Shown here one piece after another: positions 35,654 to 46,880 of a stretch of DNA of 64,000 bases. The stretch is taken from positions 1,595,424 to 1,659,423 of the forward strand of contig CAJSYZ010000001.1 in the NCBI GenBank assembly GCA_910574455.1, in the 5' to 3' direction. Numbering within the stretch: the first letter of the stretch is position 1; each line of letters opens with the position of its first letter. The stretch comes from Trichaptum fuscoviolaceum. Lineage: Eukaryota > Basidiomycota > Agaricomycetes > Hymenochaetales > Trichaptaceae. Both the position numbers and the translations under genes were made by a program. The notes under the pieces were generated by a model, which had not been told where the DNA came from, did no database searches, and saw only the letters and a program-made list of their open reading frames with translations.

Positions 35654-37604
35654 TCAAGAAATCAGTGGGTCAAATGTCACTATTTCATTCAACTCGTTAT
35701 CCCAACATACATCCTCAATGGCTTCCCGTAACCATCTAACGGTTTCTGACTTGAACCCATGTGTATTACTGCTCAATGTCAAGCTACGAAGTTTCGCACA
35801 TCCGGGGCGGCGCAAGACGAGATTCCGGAGGCCTTCGTCGGTAAGGTGAGATCGTTCGAAGTGAACCGTGTGCAGCGCTACACAAGGAGGCGATGTCGTA
35901 TTATCTCCCTCGGTTTGAGATAGAACCTCAAGGACGTCTGCGCGGCTCCACCCGCTGAGCTTCAGACTTACGATATCGGGACACTGACGGAGGAAGTACA
36001 TGAGTGAATCGGCAGCATTGTGGACTGGTAGAGGCTCAGCCCCGCCATCCATCATGATGGGCGTGCCCCAGCCACATTGATTCCAGGTGAGCGAGAGCTT
36101 CCGCAGGTTTGTAAAGCGGAAAGGCTCGCAGACAGCAGGGAAGACATTTGTCACCCAAGGCAGGCCGTCGCCCGTGATGGTGAACATGAGGTTCTTGTTT
36201 GAACCAGACTTGACGCTCGACCCGGTCAGAACGACAGACTCGATAGAGATCATGTTGTTGTGCTGAATCTCGACCTGGAGGTCCCGGATCGTCGCAAGTG
36301 ACGTGATCGCGGACAGGTCGAGCTGCGAGAAGAGCGTGAGGGAGTCGTCCTCGCCGAAGCGAAGCTTGCCTGCCAGCCGCATCGTCGGTGGTGTCTCGAG
36401 TGCGGAAAGGATGTGTACCATGTCGCTCAGCCGGAGGCCATCGAGCTGCGCTACCTGCAGACTGGGTAGCCGAACACGCCGCTCGGGGTTCGGAGGGCCG
36501 GTGTGACAAAGATGTTGGCACTCGGAAAGCGAGAGCTGGCGAAGCGAAGGGAGTGCTTCGAGGATTGTGATGAAGTCGGATGAAGGCGTAGGGTTTGTAA
36601 AGTAACATTTATCGAGCATGATGGTCGTGAGCTCTGTGAATTGCGATAATGTCCAGGGTAAGCCAAACTTCTGCAAGCGCAGATATCGCAGATCCGGTGC
36701 GTTATTCCCAAAGAGCTCCTCGATGAACGGGCCAGCCGACGTGACCTCGTCTGCCCAGCCCGCATGCAAGACACAGAGATTCACAGACCGTGCCAAAGGC
36801 AGCGGGGTTGAGACTAGTGCATGGCCGACCACCCCGATTTCACTAACGGGAAAGGATATCGATAGTGAGCGAATCTGTTGTGCCCTTGGCTCGAAAATGT
36901 CCAGCAGGTCCTCTCCCCAGAACACATTATCAAACGACCAATGGTACCGCAGGTCCAGCGGAGCGTCCCGAGCACGCTTTAGACATTCGCGCACCTGGGG
37001 GCGGTAGTCACAGAGATTGATGTCGGTCCAGAGACGGGCGTCGGCCATGAAGAGGTTGCGCCAGCGCGAGCAAACATGGCTGAGGTCGAACTTCCTCCGG
37101 GTGCGCTCATCGACGATAGCGGTGAGGAAGATACGGGAGAGGATGTCGTCTGTGAGCTTCTCGATTGGCGTGAGTGCATTTCGCTTGTGTTTCACACTCG
37201 CAACCATATGCCCGAACATCTCGTTGAACTGCTCCGCGATTGTATCATAGATGAGCATCTGGGTCGACCGGGATACATGGGTGGTGGTTTCGCCAGCAGC
37301 CCCGTCTTCTTGCTCGCCATTTTCGTCATCTCCAACACTTCCTTCGCTGTCTGACCTGGCCTCATCCTCATCTTCGCCGTCTAGTAGAGGGATATGCTGT
37401 TCAAGATCGAGGTTAACGGTCGCCTGCACCTTCCTTAAGAAAGACAATCAGCGGTGTGAGCGCTCTTGGCTAGAGAAACGTAAGTGAAAGGACATACGAG
37501 GCCATGTACGAGACCATGGCGGCCCGGGCAGCCTTGATGCCGTCCTCGAATGCATCGACGACGATGCGCTGCACTTCTTGTTCGGTGCGCAGCGACCGTG
37601 GCAT
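35654..37604 (-). CDS. F-box-like protein with leucine-rich region
   Basis: Two exons (37604-37498 and 37433-35654) give 628 residues. A helical N-terminal part (EVQRIVVDAFEDGIKAARAA) is followed by an acidic stretch (DGEDEDEARSDSEGS). The F-box-like motif at residues about 130-175 reads LTPIEKLTDDILSRIFL ... DLSHVCSRWRNLFMADARLW, the usual form in mushroom genomes. The remaining 400 residues contain irregular leucine-rich repeats (for instance LRQLSLSECQHL, LRKLSLTWNQCG, IVSLKLSGWSRA, LRSLTLSSNTHG). Such proteins are expected to be substrate receptors of SCF ubiquitin ligases, binding Skp1 through the F-box and targets through the repeats. The family is greatly expanded in Agaricomycetes and individual targets are unknown. 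It lies convergent to the polymerase gamma gene with 190 bp between stops. Confidence 0.85.
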
Positions 37605-38252
37605 TGTTCGCGACAAATAACACAAGTAGGGCGCAATGGCAAGCACGCTAGCAAGACAGAAGTAAAGGGACAATGAGGCAGCAAGAAGCTGGGAGAAGCG
37701 GTTCTTTTCTTGGCTAAGTACCGTGAGTGTTTATGAGATAGATTGTAGATGGAACCTGAGCCAGGCTGGCCTCATGGATGACTTAGGCGCCAACTCAACA
37801 GCCGATTCAAGCACATTGAGTTACACAAGAGGTTCTGCAAGTGAGAACACTTGAAGGCGCAGAGGACCTCTATATCGTTGAGCAGTAGAATTTGAATTTG
37901 CATCACAGCACCGCACATTCCACTAGGAAAATTTTGCATTTCAATGGTAGTCATGACTGTTCTACATGTCTTTTGTATAATTCGTGATGTACAATACTAG
38001 CTAAGTAGTCTTAAAAAAGTAAAGGAGAAAGCTTGCGTGATGTGTATTTTATGTATGATTGCGTAGAAAAAGAAAAAAAAAGGGTTCATGTGGAAGGATG
38101 TGTAAAGTAATAAAGTAGGGAACAACCAGAATGAAACAAAAGAGTGGACAGCCCTAGCACTTCTACTCCAACCGCTCGGACAATTATCAGAGCTAAGAGC
38201 GTCATGACGGCCATCAAAAAGAGCAGTAACAGAGAGGATATTGCATCAACGA
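37605..38252. other. Intergenic region, 650 bp
   Basis: It is the upstream region of the F-box gene and 3' flank of the TBP gene. It is AT-rich around 37980-38110 with a poly-A run. No coding or RNA feature recognised. Confidence 0.45.
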
Positions 38253-39354
38253 TCACGGCTTGCGGAATTCACACAACACCGTATAGATAGTATTGAACGC
38301 AGTGTAAATCTCTTCTCTGACCTTCGTAAGGATGAAGAGTTAGCACGCGCTCTCTTATAATGGAACAGAAAGCGATTGGAAATGTCGTTAATTACCTTTG
38401 CTCCCGTCAAGACAATCTTTCCAGACACGAAGATGAGCAACACAACCTTGGGTTTGATCATGCGGTAGATCAAGCCAGGGAAGAGCTGTACAACACTCAG
38501 TAAAGCTCTTGAGAAAAAGAGCTGGTATACCAACCTCAGGTTCATAACTGCTGAACTGTCCGTGGCTGTAAGCCAGTCCCTCCAAGCGAATGGGGAACCG
38601 GACGTCGCAACTTCCCACGATGTTCTGAATTTTGAACTCGGAGAATTTGGCGTCGAAGCCAAGCTTCTGAACGATACGCGCGTACTTGCGCGAGGCGAGG
38701 CGAGAGTCGTCTTCCGACTTAGCACCGGTGACGACCATCTTGCCCGACGCGAAGATGAGCGCGGTCGTTTTTGGCTCGCGAATACGCATGATGACGGCTG
38801 CGAAACGCTGGTGACGTGCATATAATAGAAGCACAGGCACTCAGCAATAAGAGTTAAATAAATGTACTGACCTTGGGATTGTACTCCGCATTACGCGCGT
38901 GCAGCGCAATCGTCTTCAGGTCCAACCGACAATCTAAGTTCACAGTCGCGACGATGTTTTGGAGAGTGGGCACAATGCCATCCACAGCAGTGATGTGCTG
39001 CTGCTCAAGAGTAAGTGGAGCGGGTGTTGAAGGTACAGCAGAGGGAGGCGGGGAGACTGAAGACGGTCCAGCAACCGCGTTGCCGTTCGTCTGATACTGA
39101 GACTTTAGGGGAAAGGGTGGAGGTGGCATCTGCGAATGCACGGGCTGGGCATAACCCGGCAGAGCAAGATTTGATGGTCCGGGTAAAGCAATGTTAGGAC
39201 CGGATGGCAAAGAAAGCGACGTCGCTGTGGCCTGCGACTGTTGCTGTTGTTGTTGAGCCTGTTGTTGAGCCTGCAGCTGTTGCTGCTGCTGCAAATAGGT
39301 ATTCGTACCCGTGGGGCGACCGAACGCGACGGGACGGGATGGCAGTAAAGACAT
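38253..39354 (-). CDS. TBP: TATA-binding protein
   Basis: Four exons (39354-38872, 38807-38535, 38485-38396, 38321-38253) give 304 residues. The last 185 residues are the conserved saddle of two imperfect repeats: [59 protein letters not shown], then [40 protein letters not shown] and GKIVLTGAK. The DNA-intercalating phenylalanine positions are present. It is the core subunit of TFIID, TFIIIB and SL1, needed by all three nuclear RNA polymerases. The N-terminal 120 residues are variable and include a polyglutamine region (DNA 39236-39294), as in animal TBPs, and a proline/serine segment. The last exon encodes only 22 residues. A TATA box lies in its own promoter at 39522-39529. Confidence 0.97.
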
Positions 39355-40189
39355 CGTGAACGTTGACTGCGTTTACGGAAAGGTGTTTGAGATATGATAG
39401 TCGACACCGAAGTCGACAACGAGCAAAAATTCGGAGATAATGTTCGAAAGAAAAAATTGGCGTGTGTGGCTGTGCTCGAGCAGCGGGTGAGAAGGGGTGA
39501 AAAAGTCGCGGGATGGCTCCCCTTATATACTGCTGAGATTCAAACTCCGACGGTGACTCGAGGCCGCTGACACACCTCCCCTCTCTTGTTCTCCATCCGT
39601 CATGTCCTCCGGGCGTCTAAACCTTCCGCCGCCCGCAGCACCCCTATGTGGTCTCGACGTCGTGCACAATGGCGGCTAGACATCGTCGACGACGCCCGCT
39701 GGCTCCCGTTGCTCATGGTGGTGGCTTTGAGCCACCTGTGGGCGGTGGGCAGCTTTCGTTGCTGTGGGACCTGGGCTCGGTATCAGGGCGTTTATCGTGA
39801 CAGGGACCGGGCGCCAATCAACAAAGATAACACGCTTACTGCGCCTCCGCCACTTTTTGTCTTTCTCGCGTACTGAGGGCGCTGCCCACATCTATTTCTG
39901 ATATCAGCTAGCTATGTCGTCCGCTGATAGATCTTGTGTACCTTCGACGTTGATGAACTGATTCTTCTGTTCTGCGGCTCTGCTAGCATTCAGACTTGCT
40001 CCTCTCACGATCATCGAAAACTTCGTCGACAGCGGTTGCTATGACACCCCTGTGTTTCCTGTGCGATAGGAGCTGACCGATAACAAATTCCAGAGCAGTT
40101 CCGCTCTGAGAGTACATGACTGTTTATACAAATGTATCATTTCATAGTTACTTTATTGTATATTTGATATGGTATATATGCTCCAAGTT
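39355..40189. other. Intergenic region, 835 bp
   Basis: The left part is the TBP promoter and the right part the 3' flank of the tryptophanyl-tRNA synthetase gene. A 96-codon ORF at 39586-39876 shows no domain and no conserved start context. I see no gene. Confidence 0.4.
39522..39529 (-). promoter_or_regulatory. TATA box of the TBP gene
   Basis: On the minus strand the sequence reads TATATAAG, 168 bp before the TBP start codon, with a purine-rich flank. Its position fits a fungal core promoter. The protein encoded downstream would bind this box itself. Confidence 0.5.
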
Positions 40190-42113
40190 CTATGACGTTT
40201 TCGTTGCTGGAGTTCCTATGGTGGGCTCAATTTTACGTGTGCTATCCATAAAGCTCTTCACCATATCGTCTGTGATGGTTGATCGTCTCTGAAAAAAGGA
40301 GTTGCGTGCATTAGTGATACAGTGGAACAAACAGATGGCGGTATCGTGTATGCCTACATCTTGGAACCCCTTGACGAAATCTTGAATGACTTTGATGCAT
40401 TTCGCCTTCAATTGCCCGGTCAGTAATGTGCCGGCTTTGTATTCCTACGAAACGAGATGTTAATCATAAGAGCCAATATTGCAGTTTATCTTTATCGCAT
40501 GTGAAACATAGACTCACATCGTAAATCTTCCGTAGCTCTTCGTCATCATCCAAGAAGAAGCTCAAGTATTGGTAGCTGACGTCCACATCCGGGTCACCTC
40601 CTAATCGGCGATGCTCTTCCTCTGTCTCCTTCCCGCCAGAGAATCCGTGTTTGTTGATCTTGTTCTTAATTTGGTTCGCCGTATCCGTCATGTAAATGCT
40701 CGAATTCGGGTCCGACGCGCTCATCTTCGTCTGCGGGCCCTGTAGCGCGGGGAAGAATTTGGCATGCAAGAGTGACGGTTTTGGGTATTTGAGCTTTTGT
40801 GCAACATCGCGCGTAAGGCGGAAGTATGGGTCCTGATCGATGGCACATGGGATGAGGCAGGGGATGTTGGATACTTCACCAAAGATGTGCGGAAAGGAGT
40901 TTGAGAAGGAGGGCGCGGCTTGAATGGAAGCGAAGTGGATTTTGCCGATGTTATCACTGAGTATATGCATGTTAGCATCGGATGAGAATGGGCTTAGCGA
41001 CGCTACTCACGAATCATTAAATCCAAAAGTTGCCTTCGCTTGGTTTATCGTGATTTGTCTTGAGATCTTAGATACATTTCTGTAAAATGCCCCTCCGACG
41101 TAGTCGTAATCACTGAAGATGAACGTCTTTTCGGGCTTGAATCCGACCGCGATAATGTCCTTTGCGTTTGCGAGAGCAAACTTCTGTGTCTGTTCCACCT
41201 TCAGCTCGTGCTTGAAGAGGAACTTCTCGTCGTCTGTCAGAAAGTCAGTAGCTTGCAAATATTGATAGAATTACAGCATACCTGTTAGTTGGACTACAAG
41301 GGGCACATCGAATACGTCCTGTAACCACCTGTGCGTCGCATTCAGTCAGATATATTATGAGCCATAGGCAAAGGGCAGTGTCAACTTACTTTGTGAATAC
41401 GAACGGAATCATATGACCCATATGCATACTATCGCTACTCGGTCCTCGTCCAGTATACAAGAAGAACGGCTTGCCCTGCTCATATCGATCAAGAATCCTA
41501 TCAAACTCTCTAGCATATAAGCAACAATCGTTAGCCGCAATCCCTCATACTAGCGGCCCCACTGACCTATGCGAGAAGAACGTCCCTCTCCTAAGGAGCG
41601 GATGGGGTTTCTTTCCCGTGAGCTTCTCAAACCGCTGGAGGAGCGCCTCGTCAACACGGCGGGTGCCGAATTGGACGATCAGCTTGTCGTAGTCAATCGC
41701 GAGCTGCTTGCCGTCCGCAGACACGGAGCCCTGTACGTCCCACGGCGTCACGACTTGGTCGTGAGCCGCCGCCAGGTCCGCAGGCTTGATCGCTGGCGCG
41801 CCAGATGATGCGGAAGACCCTGCGGGTGCTTCGATTGTGGAAGGATGGAAGAGATCGGTTGGTTTGGGTTTTGGTGCGTTCTCTCTGCGAACAGTCAAGC
41901 CAAGTCAAGCTACGCTGGTACGCATATGAGCAGAGTTAACACACACGTCTGTGCATCTATGTCTGCCAAAGCGCCCTCAACACTTTTGCCATCTTTCTGG
42001 CTCAAGGACACTTCCGCAACGTCTTCCGCCAACCGGTCGCCCAGAGTGATGGATGTGTTCTCCGATGAACCGTCTACGTTGCCTTTTCCTGCTGGCTGTG
42101 GTACGATGTCCAT
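40190..42113 (-). CDS. WRS1: Cytosolic tryptophanyl-tRNA synthetase
   Basis: Eight exons (42113-41947, 41884-41567, 41509-41390, 41328-41282, 41233-41011, 40956-40518, 40444-40358, 40288-40190) give 499 residues, all junctions in frame. The class I catalytic domain contains [19 protein letters not shown] (HIGH-type motif, here MHMGH), [37 protein letters not shown] and the signature loop [13 protein letters not shown] (KMSAS). The C-terminal [10 protein letters not shown] segment is less conserved. The enzyme charges tRNA-Trp in the cytosol. The eukaryotic/archaeal type is shown by the DQDPYFR block, which differs from the bacterial and mitochondrial form. About 60 N-terminal residues before TPWDVQGS are fungal-specific. 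Start chosen at the first ATG that splices in frame to exon 2. Confidence 0.95.
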
Positions 42114-42415
42114 GCTTAATATTATGCAAGGGTTCAGACAAGAGGAGAGGGAAGGAGAGAGTGAGAGTGCTGGCACAATGTTGCCCAGCTAAAATGCACT
42201 GAAATTATAAATTTAATCCGATGACTCAATGGATCGGATGTCCCCATTTGGAACAGGCGCTTAATTTTAGACATGAGCAACGATCACTTCATGCAGGCGT
42301 TGGTTGAACAACTACCGCGACGGTCGACCTGCACTCTCAAATTGAGCCAATAAATCTTTTCAATAACGTTCAGTCCAACCTACTGTCCTTCAGCCATATT
42401 TCTAATAAGCTTTCT
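42114..42415. promoter_or_regulatory. Divergent promoter region, WRS1 and PI-PLC-like genes
   Basis: A 302-bp spacer between outward-facing start codons, AT-rich near 42200. No further motif can be assigned with confidence. Confidence 0.4.
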
Positions 42416-43938
42416 ATGGATCTGACTGTGCTGAATCTGACTTCAGAACCTATCTACTTGACTTCCGCAACCCAAGAGAAACCAACTCTTCTACATCCTG
42501 TCTCTCATTCCTTCGTTTCAATCGAAAACACTCGGCCCAAATGGAAGCATAGCATCCTGCTCAGCAAAGAAAGCGAGGACGCTATTAAGCCGTACGAACT
42601 GCCCGTGGACAGACTAAAACTGGCTCGGAAGCGCAAGTGGAAACGGGTTGCCGATGAAGGGTTCCCCTGGAGGATGTATCTCTTGCGAGTGAGCGCTCTT
42701 GAATCTCTTGGTCTGAACTGACAATATGAACGACTGTGATGTTGACAGAATAACATATCTAAAACTAGTCGAACGTTGATTATACTGTCGAACAGACGTT
42801 TGTCCGGTTTTCTAAATGACATAGAAGACGACCGGGCCTTGTCAGACCTCTGTCTTCCTGGTAAGGCGAATAGCTAACTGTACTATTCAATCTAATGTGA
42901 CTTGGATAAGGGACGCATGATACGTGAGTCTCTATGTCTGTTGGTTATCTCCAACCTCATCTAACTTGCATGAACGAAAAGCATGGCGTTGTATGGCTGG
43001 CCAATTTCGCAGTGTCAAACTACTCCGCTCTCTGTACAACTTCAATCCGGTGTTCGGGTGCTTGACGTGAGGCTTGCAGTCAAAGACGGTAGGCTCATTG
43101 CATACCACGGCGCCTATCCGGAAAAGGTCCCTTTTCAAGCCATCCTTGCGACCATACACGCCTTCCTCACATCGCCGGATTCAAACCGCGAGACGCTGGT
43201 CATGTCGATTAAGCAAGAGGACTTCTCTCGCACGCCCCCGCCTTACTTTTCTGAGCTCGTGCACGCAGAGATTGAGAGCGGGGCGGGCGGGAAAGACATG
43301 TGGTTCTTGGACAACCGTGTGCCGCGCCTGGGCGAGGTCAGGGGCAAGGTGGTGATGTTCAGTCGGTTTGGCGGCGATGGGGCGGGGTGGAAGAACGGTC
43401 TGGAGGGCATGGGTATTCATCCGACCACCTGGCCGGACAGCCAGCAAGAGGGATTCGAGTGGCGATGCAAGAATACGGTTGTGCGTACACATGATTGGTA
43501 TGGCTTATCATGTCTGTTATTTCTTGACACTGAAAATTCTGGTTGTGTAGGTATAGTATACCATCATTTCTTTCCATCCCGGAGAAAGTACAACTCGCGA
43601 CGGCCGTGCTGGTTCAACCACCCCAACATCGCTCGACGCCTATACTGAATATCACATATTTTTCTGCAGTCTCGTTCCCCCTCGCCCTCCCGCCGACCGT
43701 CGCCTGCGGGTTTGGCTGGCCGGCGTGGGGAATGGGTGTGGAAGGCGTGAACTCGCGAGCCGTCCAGTGGCTTCTCGACCAGTTAGATAAGAGGAGCGTT
43801 GACCACCAGAATGCGCACGCGAATTCGGCCGGCAAGCAGACGGAGGAAACGTCAATCAGGGGATGGGCATTCATGGATTTCTTCGAGGCGACACCGGATC
43901 TGGTCCCACTTTTCATTGAATTCAACTTCCTGCAATGA
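42416..43938 (+). CDS. PI-PLC X-domain-like phosphodiesterase
   Basis: Five exons (42416-42688, 42749-42860, a 13-nt exon 42911-42923, 42982-43497, 43551-43938) give 433 residues. After a 90-residue N-terminal part (beta-rich, possibly C2-like or aegerolysin-like) comes the PLC-like barrel: LSDLCLPGTHDTMALYGWP with the first catalytic His, SGVRVLDVRLAVKDGRLIAY followed by HGAY with the second His, ETLVMSIKQEDFS, and MWFLDNRVPRLGEVRGKVVM. This is the compact calcium-independent arrangement of bacterial-type PI-PLCs, with no PH, EF-hand, Y or C2 domains of eukaryotic PLCs. Such enzymes cleave phosphatidylinositol or GPI anchors. There is no signal peptide, so an intracellular role is possible. 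The C-terminus reads SIRGWAFMDFFEATPDLVPL, typical of these barrels. The micro-exon codes for the catalytic GTHDT. Confidence 0.85.
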
Positions 43939-44351
43939 ACTCTCGTAAGAGGCTCTTTTTTCGTGAAAAAAGACAATTGTATTCTGATATCCTACCGGCG
44001 GCAACTTTTTGTGTGAATTTCGCCATTTTTGTTTGCTCGTACAACTTGGATTGCATTCTCTGCCTGCCATCTTTAGCTGATGTTACACCATACAAAGAAG
44101 AAAGAACGAAGAACAACCTGGTATGGGTCCCAGAGATCGAGTGATAAATGAATAAAAGTCAACAGGACAAATGAAGGATTGTATCTTTTCTTTTCTCTTC
44201 CAACTTGAATGCAATCAATTCAGATGACCCTAAGCACGGCACGTATGGCGCGTACTTAGTCAACGAAATTAGGCCATGGAGTCCGCTATAAATTCAATGT
44301 GCAAAATTTGTCCTCGATGTATCGTCAGCTTCGTCGACAACGTACGCAACG
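43939..44351. other. Intergenic region, 413 bp
   Basis: It contains the 3' flank of the PI-PL-type gene and the promoter of the next transporter. It is AT-rich and has no supported gene. Confidence 0.4.
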
Positions 44352-46418
44352 ATGACCAGCACGTCCGACTCGCACGAAAACGACGCACCCACCGCGACCG
44401 TCTCGCGGGTGCCTTCCAGAACCAACGCAGCCGATGAAAAGCAGGAGAAGCAGGAACTTGAAACAAAGGGGGACCCTGAGAAGCAGGACGGCGTGCAGGA
44501 CGAGGCGGCCGACGCGGACGAAGGTGTTCACGTCATTTACCCCTCGACAACGGCGTTGGCGTTGCTTACGATTGGCCTATGCCTTGTCATATTTGTCGTG
44601 AGTGGTGGTTACTTTGGCTCCGGACGTTGATCTCGATGCTGTTTGACGATGACAGATTGCGCTTGACAACACGATCATTGGTGCGTGCCAGCTTAAACAC
44701 ATAAACTCTTAACTTGCGTAAACGAAGCTGACTCTCTGCGCTTCCACGACAGCCACGGCGATCCCGACGATCACGACCGTGTTCAACTCGCTCGATGACG
44801 TTGGCTGGTACGGCTCCTCGTACCTGCTCACCACCACCTCCCTCCAGCCTTCGTTCGGGAAAATCTACACGTATTTCGACGTGAAATGGACATACCTGGC
44901 GTCGCTCGTGCTCTTCGAAGGTGCGTCATGAGCAGAGTGCTATTCTCAGGCTGGTCGCTGATGTGATGGGGACGTAAAGTGGGCTCGATTATATGTGCCG
45001 CTGCGACGAGCTCGCCTATGCTTATTATAGGTAGAGCCGTTGCGGGCGCGGGCGCTTCTGCGCTGTTCTCGGGAGGAATGACGATCATTGCGTTCTCGGT
45101 GCCTATGCGCCGGCGGCCCATTTACATCGCGGCCCTATCAAGTATGTTCGGTATCGCATCGGTCGTCGGTCCCATTCTCGGAGGCGTCTTCACGGACAAG
45201 GTTTCCTGGCGTTGGTGTTTCTGGGTATGGGACGCCTGCTACTTCTAGCATTCGCAGACGCTTATTCGGGTTCATAGATTAATTTGCCATTCGGCGCCTG
45301 TGCTTTCCTTGCTGTCCTGATTTTCTTCAAGCCGCCTCAGCGCGACCTGGGCAAACTCACGGTCCTAGAGAAGATCAAGAAGATCGATATCCTGGGCGCC
45401 GTCTTCCTCATTTGCGCCATCGTCTGTTTGTTGCTTGCACTTCAGTGGGGAGGAACAACCCACCCTTGGCACTCCTCGCGCATCTGGGGCCTCCTCCTCG
45501 GCTTCGGGCTCATCATCATTGTCTTCATCGGCATCCAAATCTGGCGCGGTGATGATGCTACTATCCCGCCTCGACTCTTTGCGCACCAGCGGACAGTATG
45601 CACAGGCGCGATATACACATGTCTGTTTAGCATGGGCCTCTACACGCACATCTACTACCTGCCGTTCTACTTCCAGGCTGTCAAGGGTACGACTGCAGAA
45701 CAGTCTGGTATTCGCTCAATTCCGTACCTCGTGAGCATCACCATATCATCCCTAATTGTGGGCGGCACGATCACAAAGGTTGGGTGGTATGTGCCGTTCT
45801 TATGGATCGGCGCTGCGATCTTCGCTGTCGGCGCAGGCTTGCTGTTCACTCTCCGAGTCGGCTCAAACGCGGGACAGTGGATAGGCTACCAGATACTCAC
45901 GGGCTTTGGAGCCGGGGCGGGTATTCAGGTGCCCTTCCTTGCCGTGCAAGCTGTTCTTAACTCCAAAGACATGCCTACTGGCAGTAAGCAACCTTCATAT
46001 CTTAAAGCCGGAATTAACGCTCATGATAATGTGCTTTAGATGCTATCATCATGTTCTTCAACTCGCTCGGTGGCGCTATCGCGATCTCGATTGCACAGAA
46101 TGTATTTTCGAACACACTCGTGCAGGAGGTGCCGAAGCACACGACCGGCGTGAACCCCGCACTCATCGTCGCGACCGGTGCGACCACGCTACGCAGGATC
46201 GTGCCCGCAGACCAGCTTCAAGGAGTGTTGGTAGCGTATACTTATGCTCTCGACCGCGCCTTCATCCTCCCCATTGCGGTAGCGGGTGCCGCGTTCGTTG
46301 TCTCTCTATTTGTGAGTCCATTTCTCGTTATATGCACTCTAGTTCACTTAAAACCACCCTATAGGTCGAGTGGAACACGCTGAAGGGCAAGGAGATAGCT
46401 CACACAGGTGGATTATAG
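44352..46418 (+). CDS. DHA2-family MFS multidrug or metabolite exporter
   Basis: Seven exons (44352-44597, 44656-44680, 44753-44920, 44980-45224, 45278-45983, 46040-46311, 46365-46418) give 571 residues. Fourteen helices are expected. Recognised signatures are [16 protein letters not shown] in helix 1, [20 protein letters not shown], a motif-A-like [56 protein letters not shown] followed by [14 protein letters not shown], and late [19 protein letters not shown]. These match the fungal drug:H+ antiporter-2 group that includes aflatoxin-efflux-type pumps. The N-terminal 60 residues are hydrophilic and acidic. It should sit in the plasma membrane and export small molecules by proton antiport. 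No biosynthetic cluster surrounds it, so the substrate is open. It differs clearly from the vacuolar-type transporter at 20-23 kb. Confidence 0.9.
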
Positions 46419-46880
46419 CCTTCTTTTACTTTGATAGCACTGTTTTATCTTTCTTTTTTTTTGGATCTCTGGGAATACTACCAGTAGTATATATGATAAT
46501 TGCTCGCCCTGCCGCTTTTGAAGTCAACTTCACTTACGACCGCCTTAATGTATCAATACGTCGCTATTGCATTCTTGTCAGCCACCTATCCCTGCTTTGC
46601 GTTGCTCTGTGTTGCGAAAAGTGAGAAGGAATTTGCGGACCGGCAGCCTGAGATACAGACACAGTGACCTCACTGGCATAGTAGGCCGGCCCTGAACAAA
46701 AAGTTTTGCCTCACGGTCGAACGCCGCGCCTTCTCCCCGAACTGCATACACAAGTCTCGAGGCTATATAACTGCTGGGGGCCTCCCCTTGTCGGTTCTCT
46801 TGCATCCCCCCATCAACAACACTGAAGGAACAAGAATTTCACGGCCAAACGATCATTGAAATCGAGAAAAGAAAGCCACG
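46419..46880. other. Spacer between the transporter and eRF1
   Basis: A 460-bp spacer with transporter 3' flank on the left and eRF1 promoter on the right. A TATATAA box sits at 46764-46770. No gene seen. Confidence 0.45.
46764..46770 (+). promoter_or_regulatory. TATA box of the eRF1 gene
   Basis: TATATAA lies 111 bp before the eRF1 start codon, a usual fungal spacing, followed by a GC-rich then CA-rich leader. Confidence 0.5.

Noticed and set aside
36036..36608. 190-codon minus-strand ORF within the F-box gene
   Set aside because: Out-of-frame shadow of the GC-rich leucine-rich-repeat coding region; composition is Arg/Pro-rich with no domain.
39586..39876. 96-codon ORF in the TBP/WRS1 spacer
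   Set aside because: No conserved start context, domain or splice structure; lies in promoter DNA.
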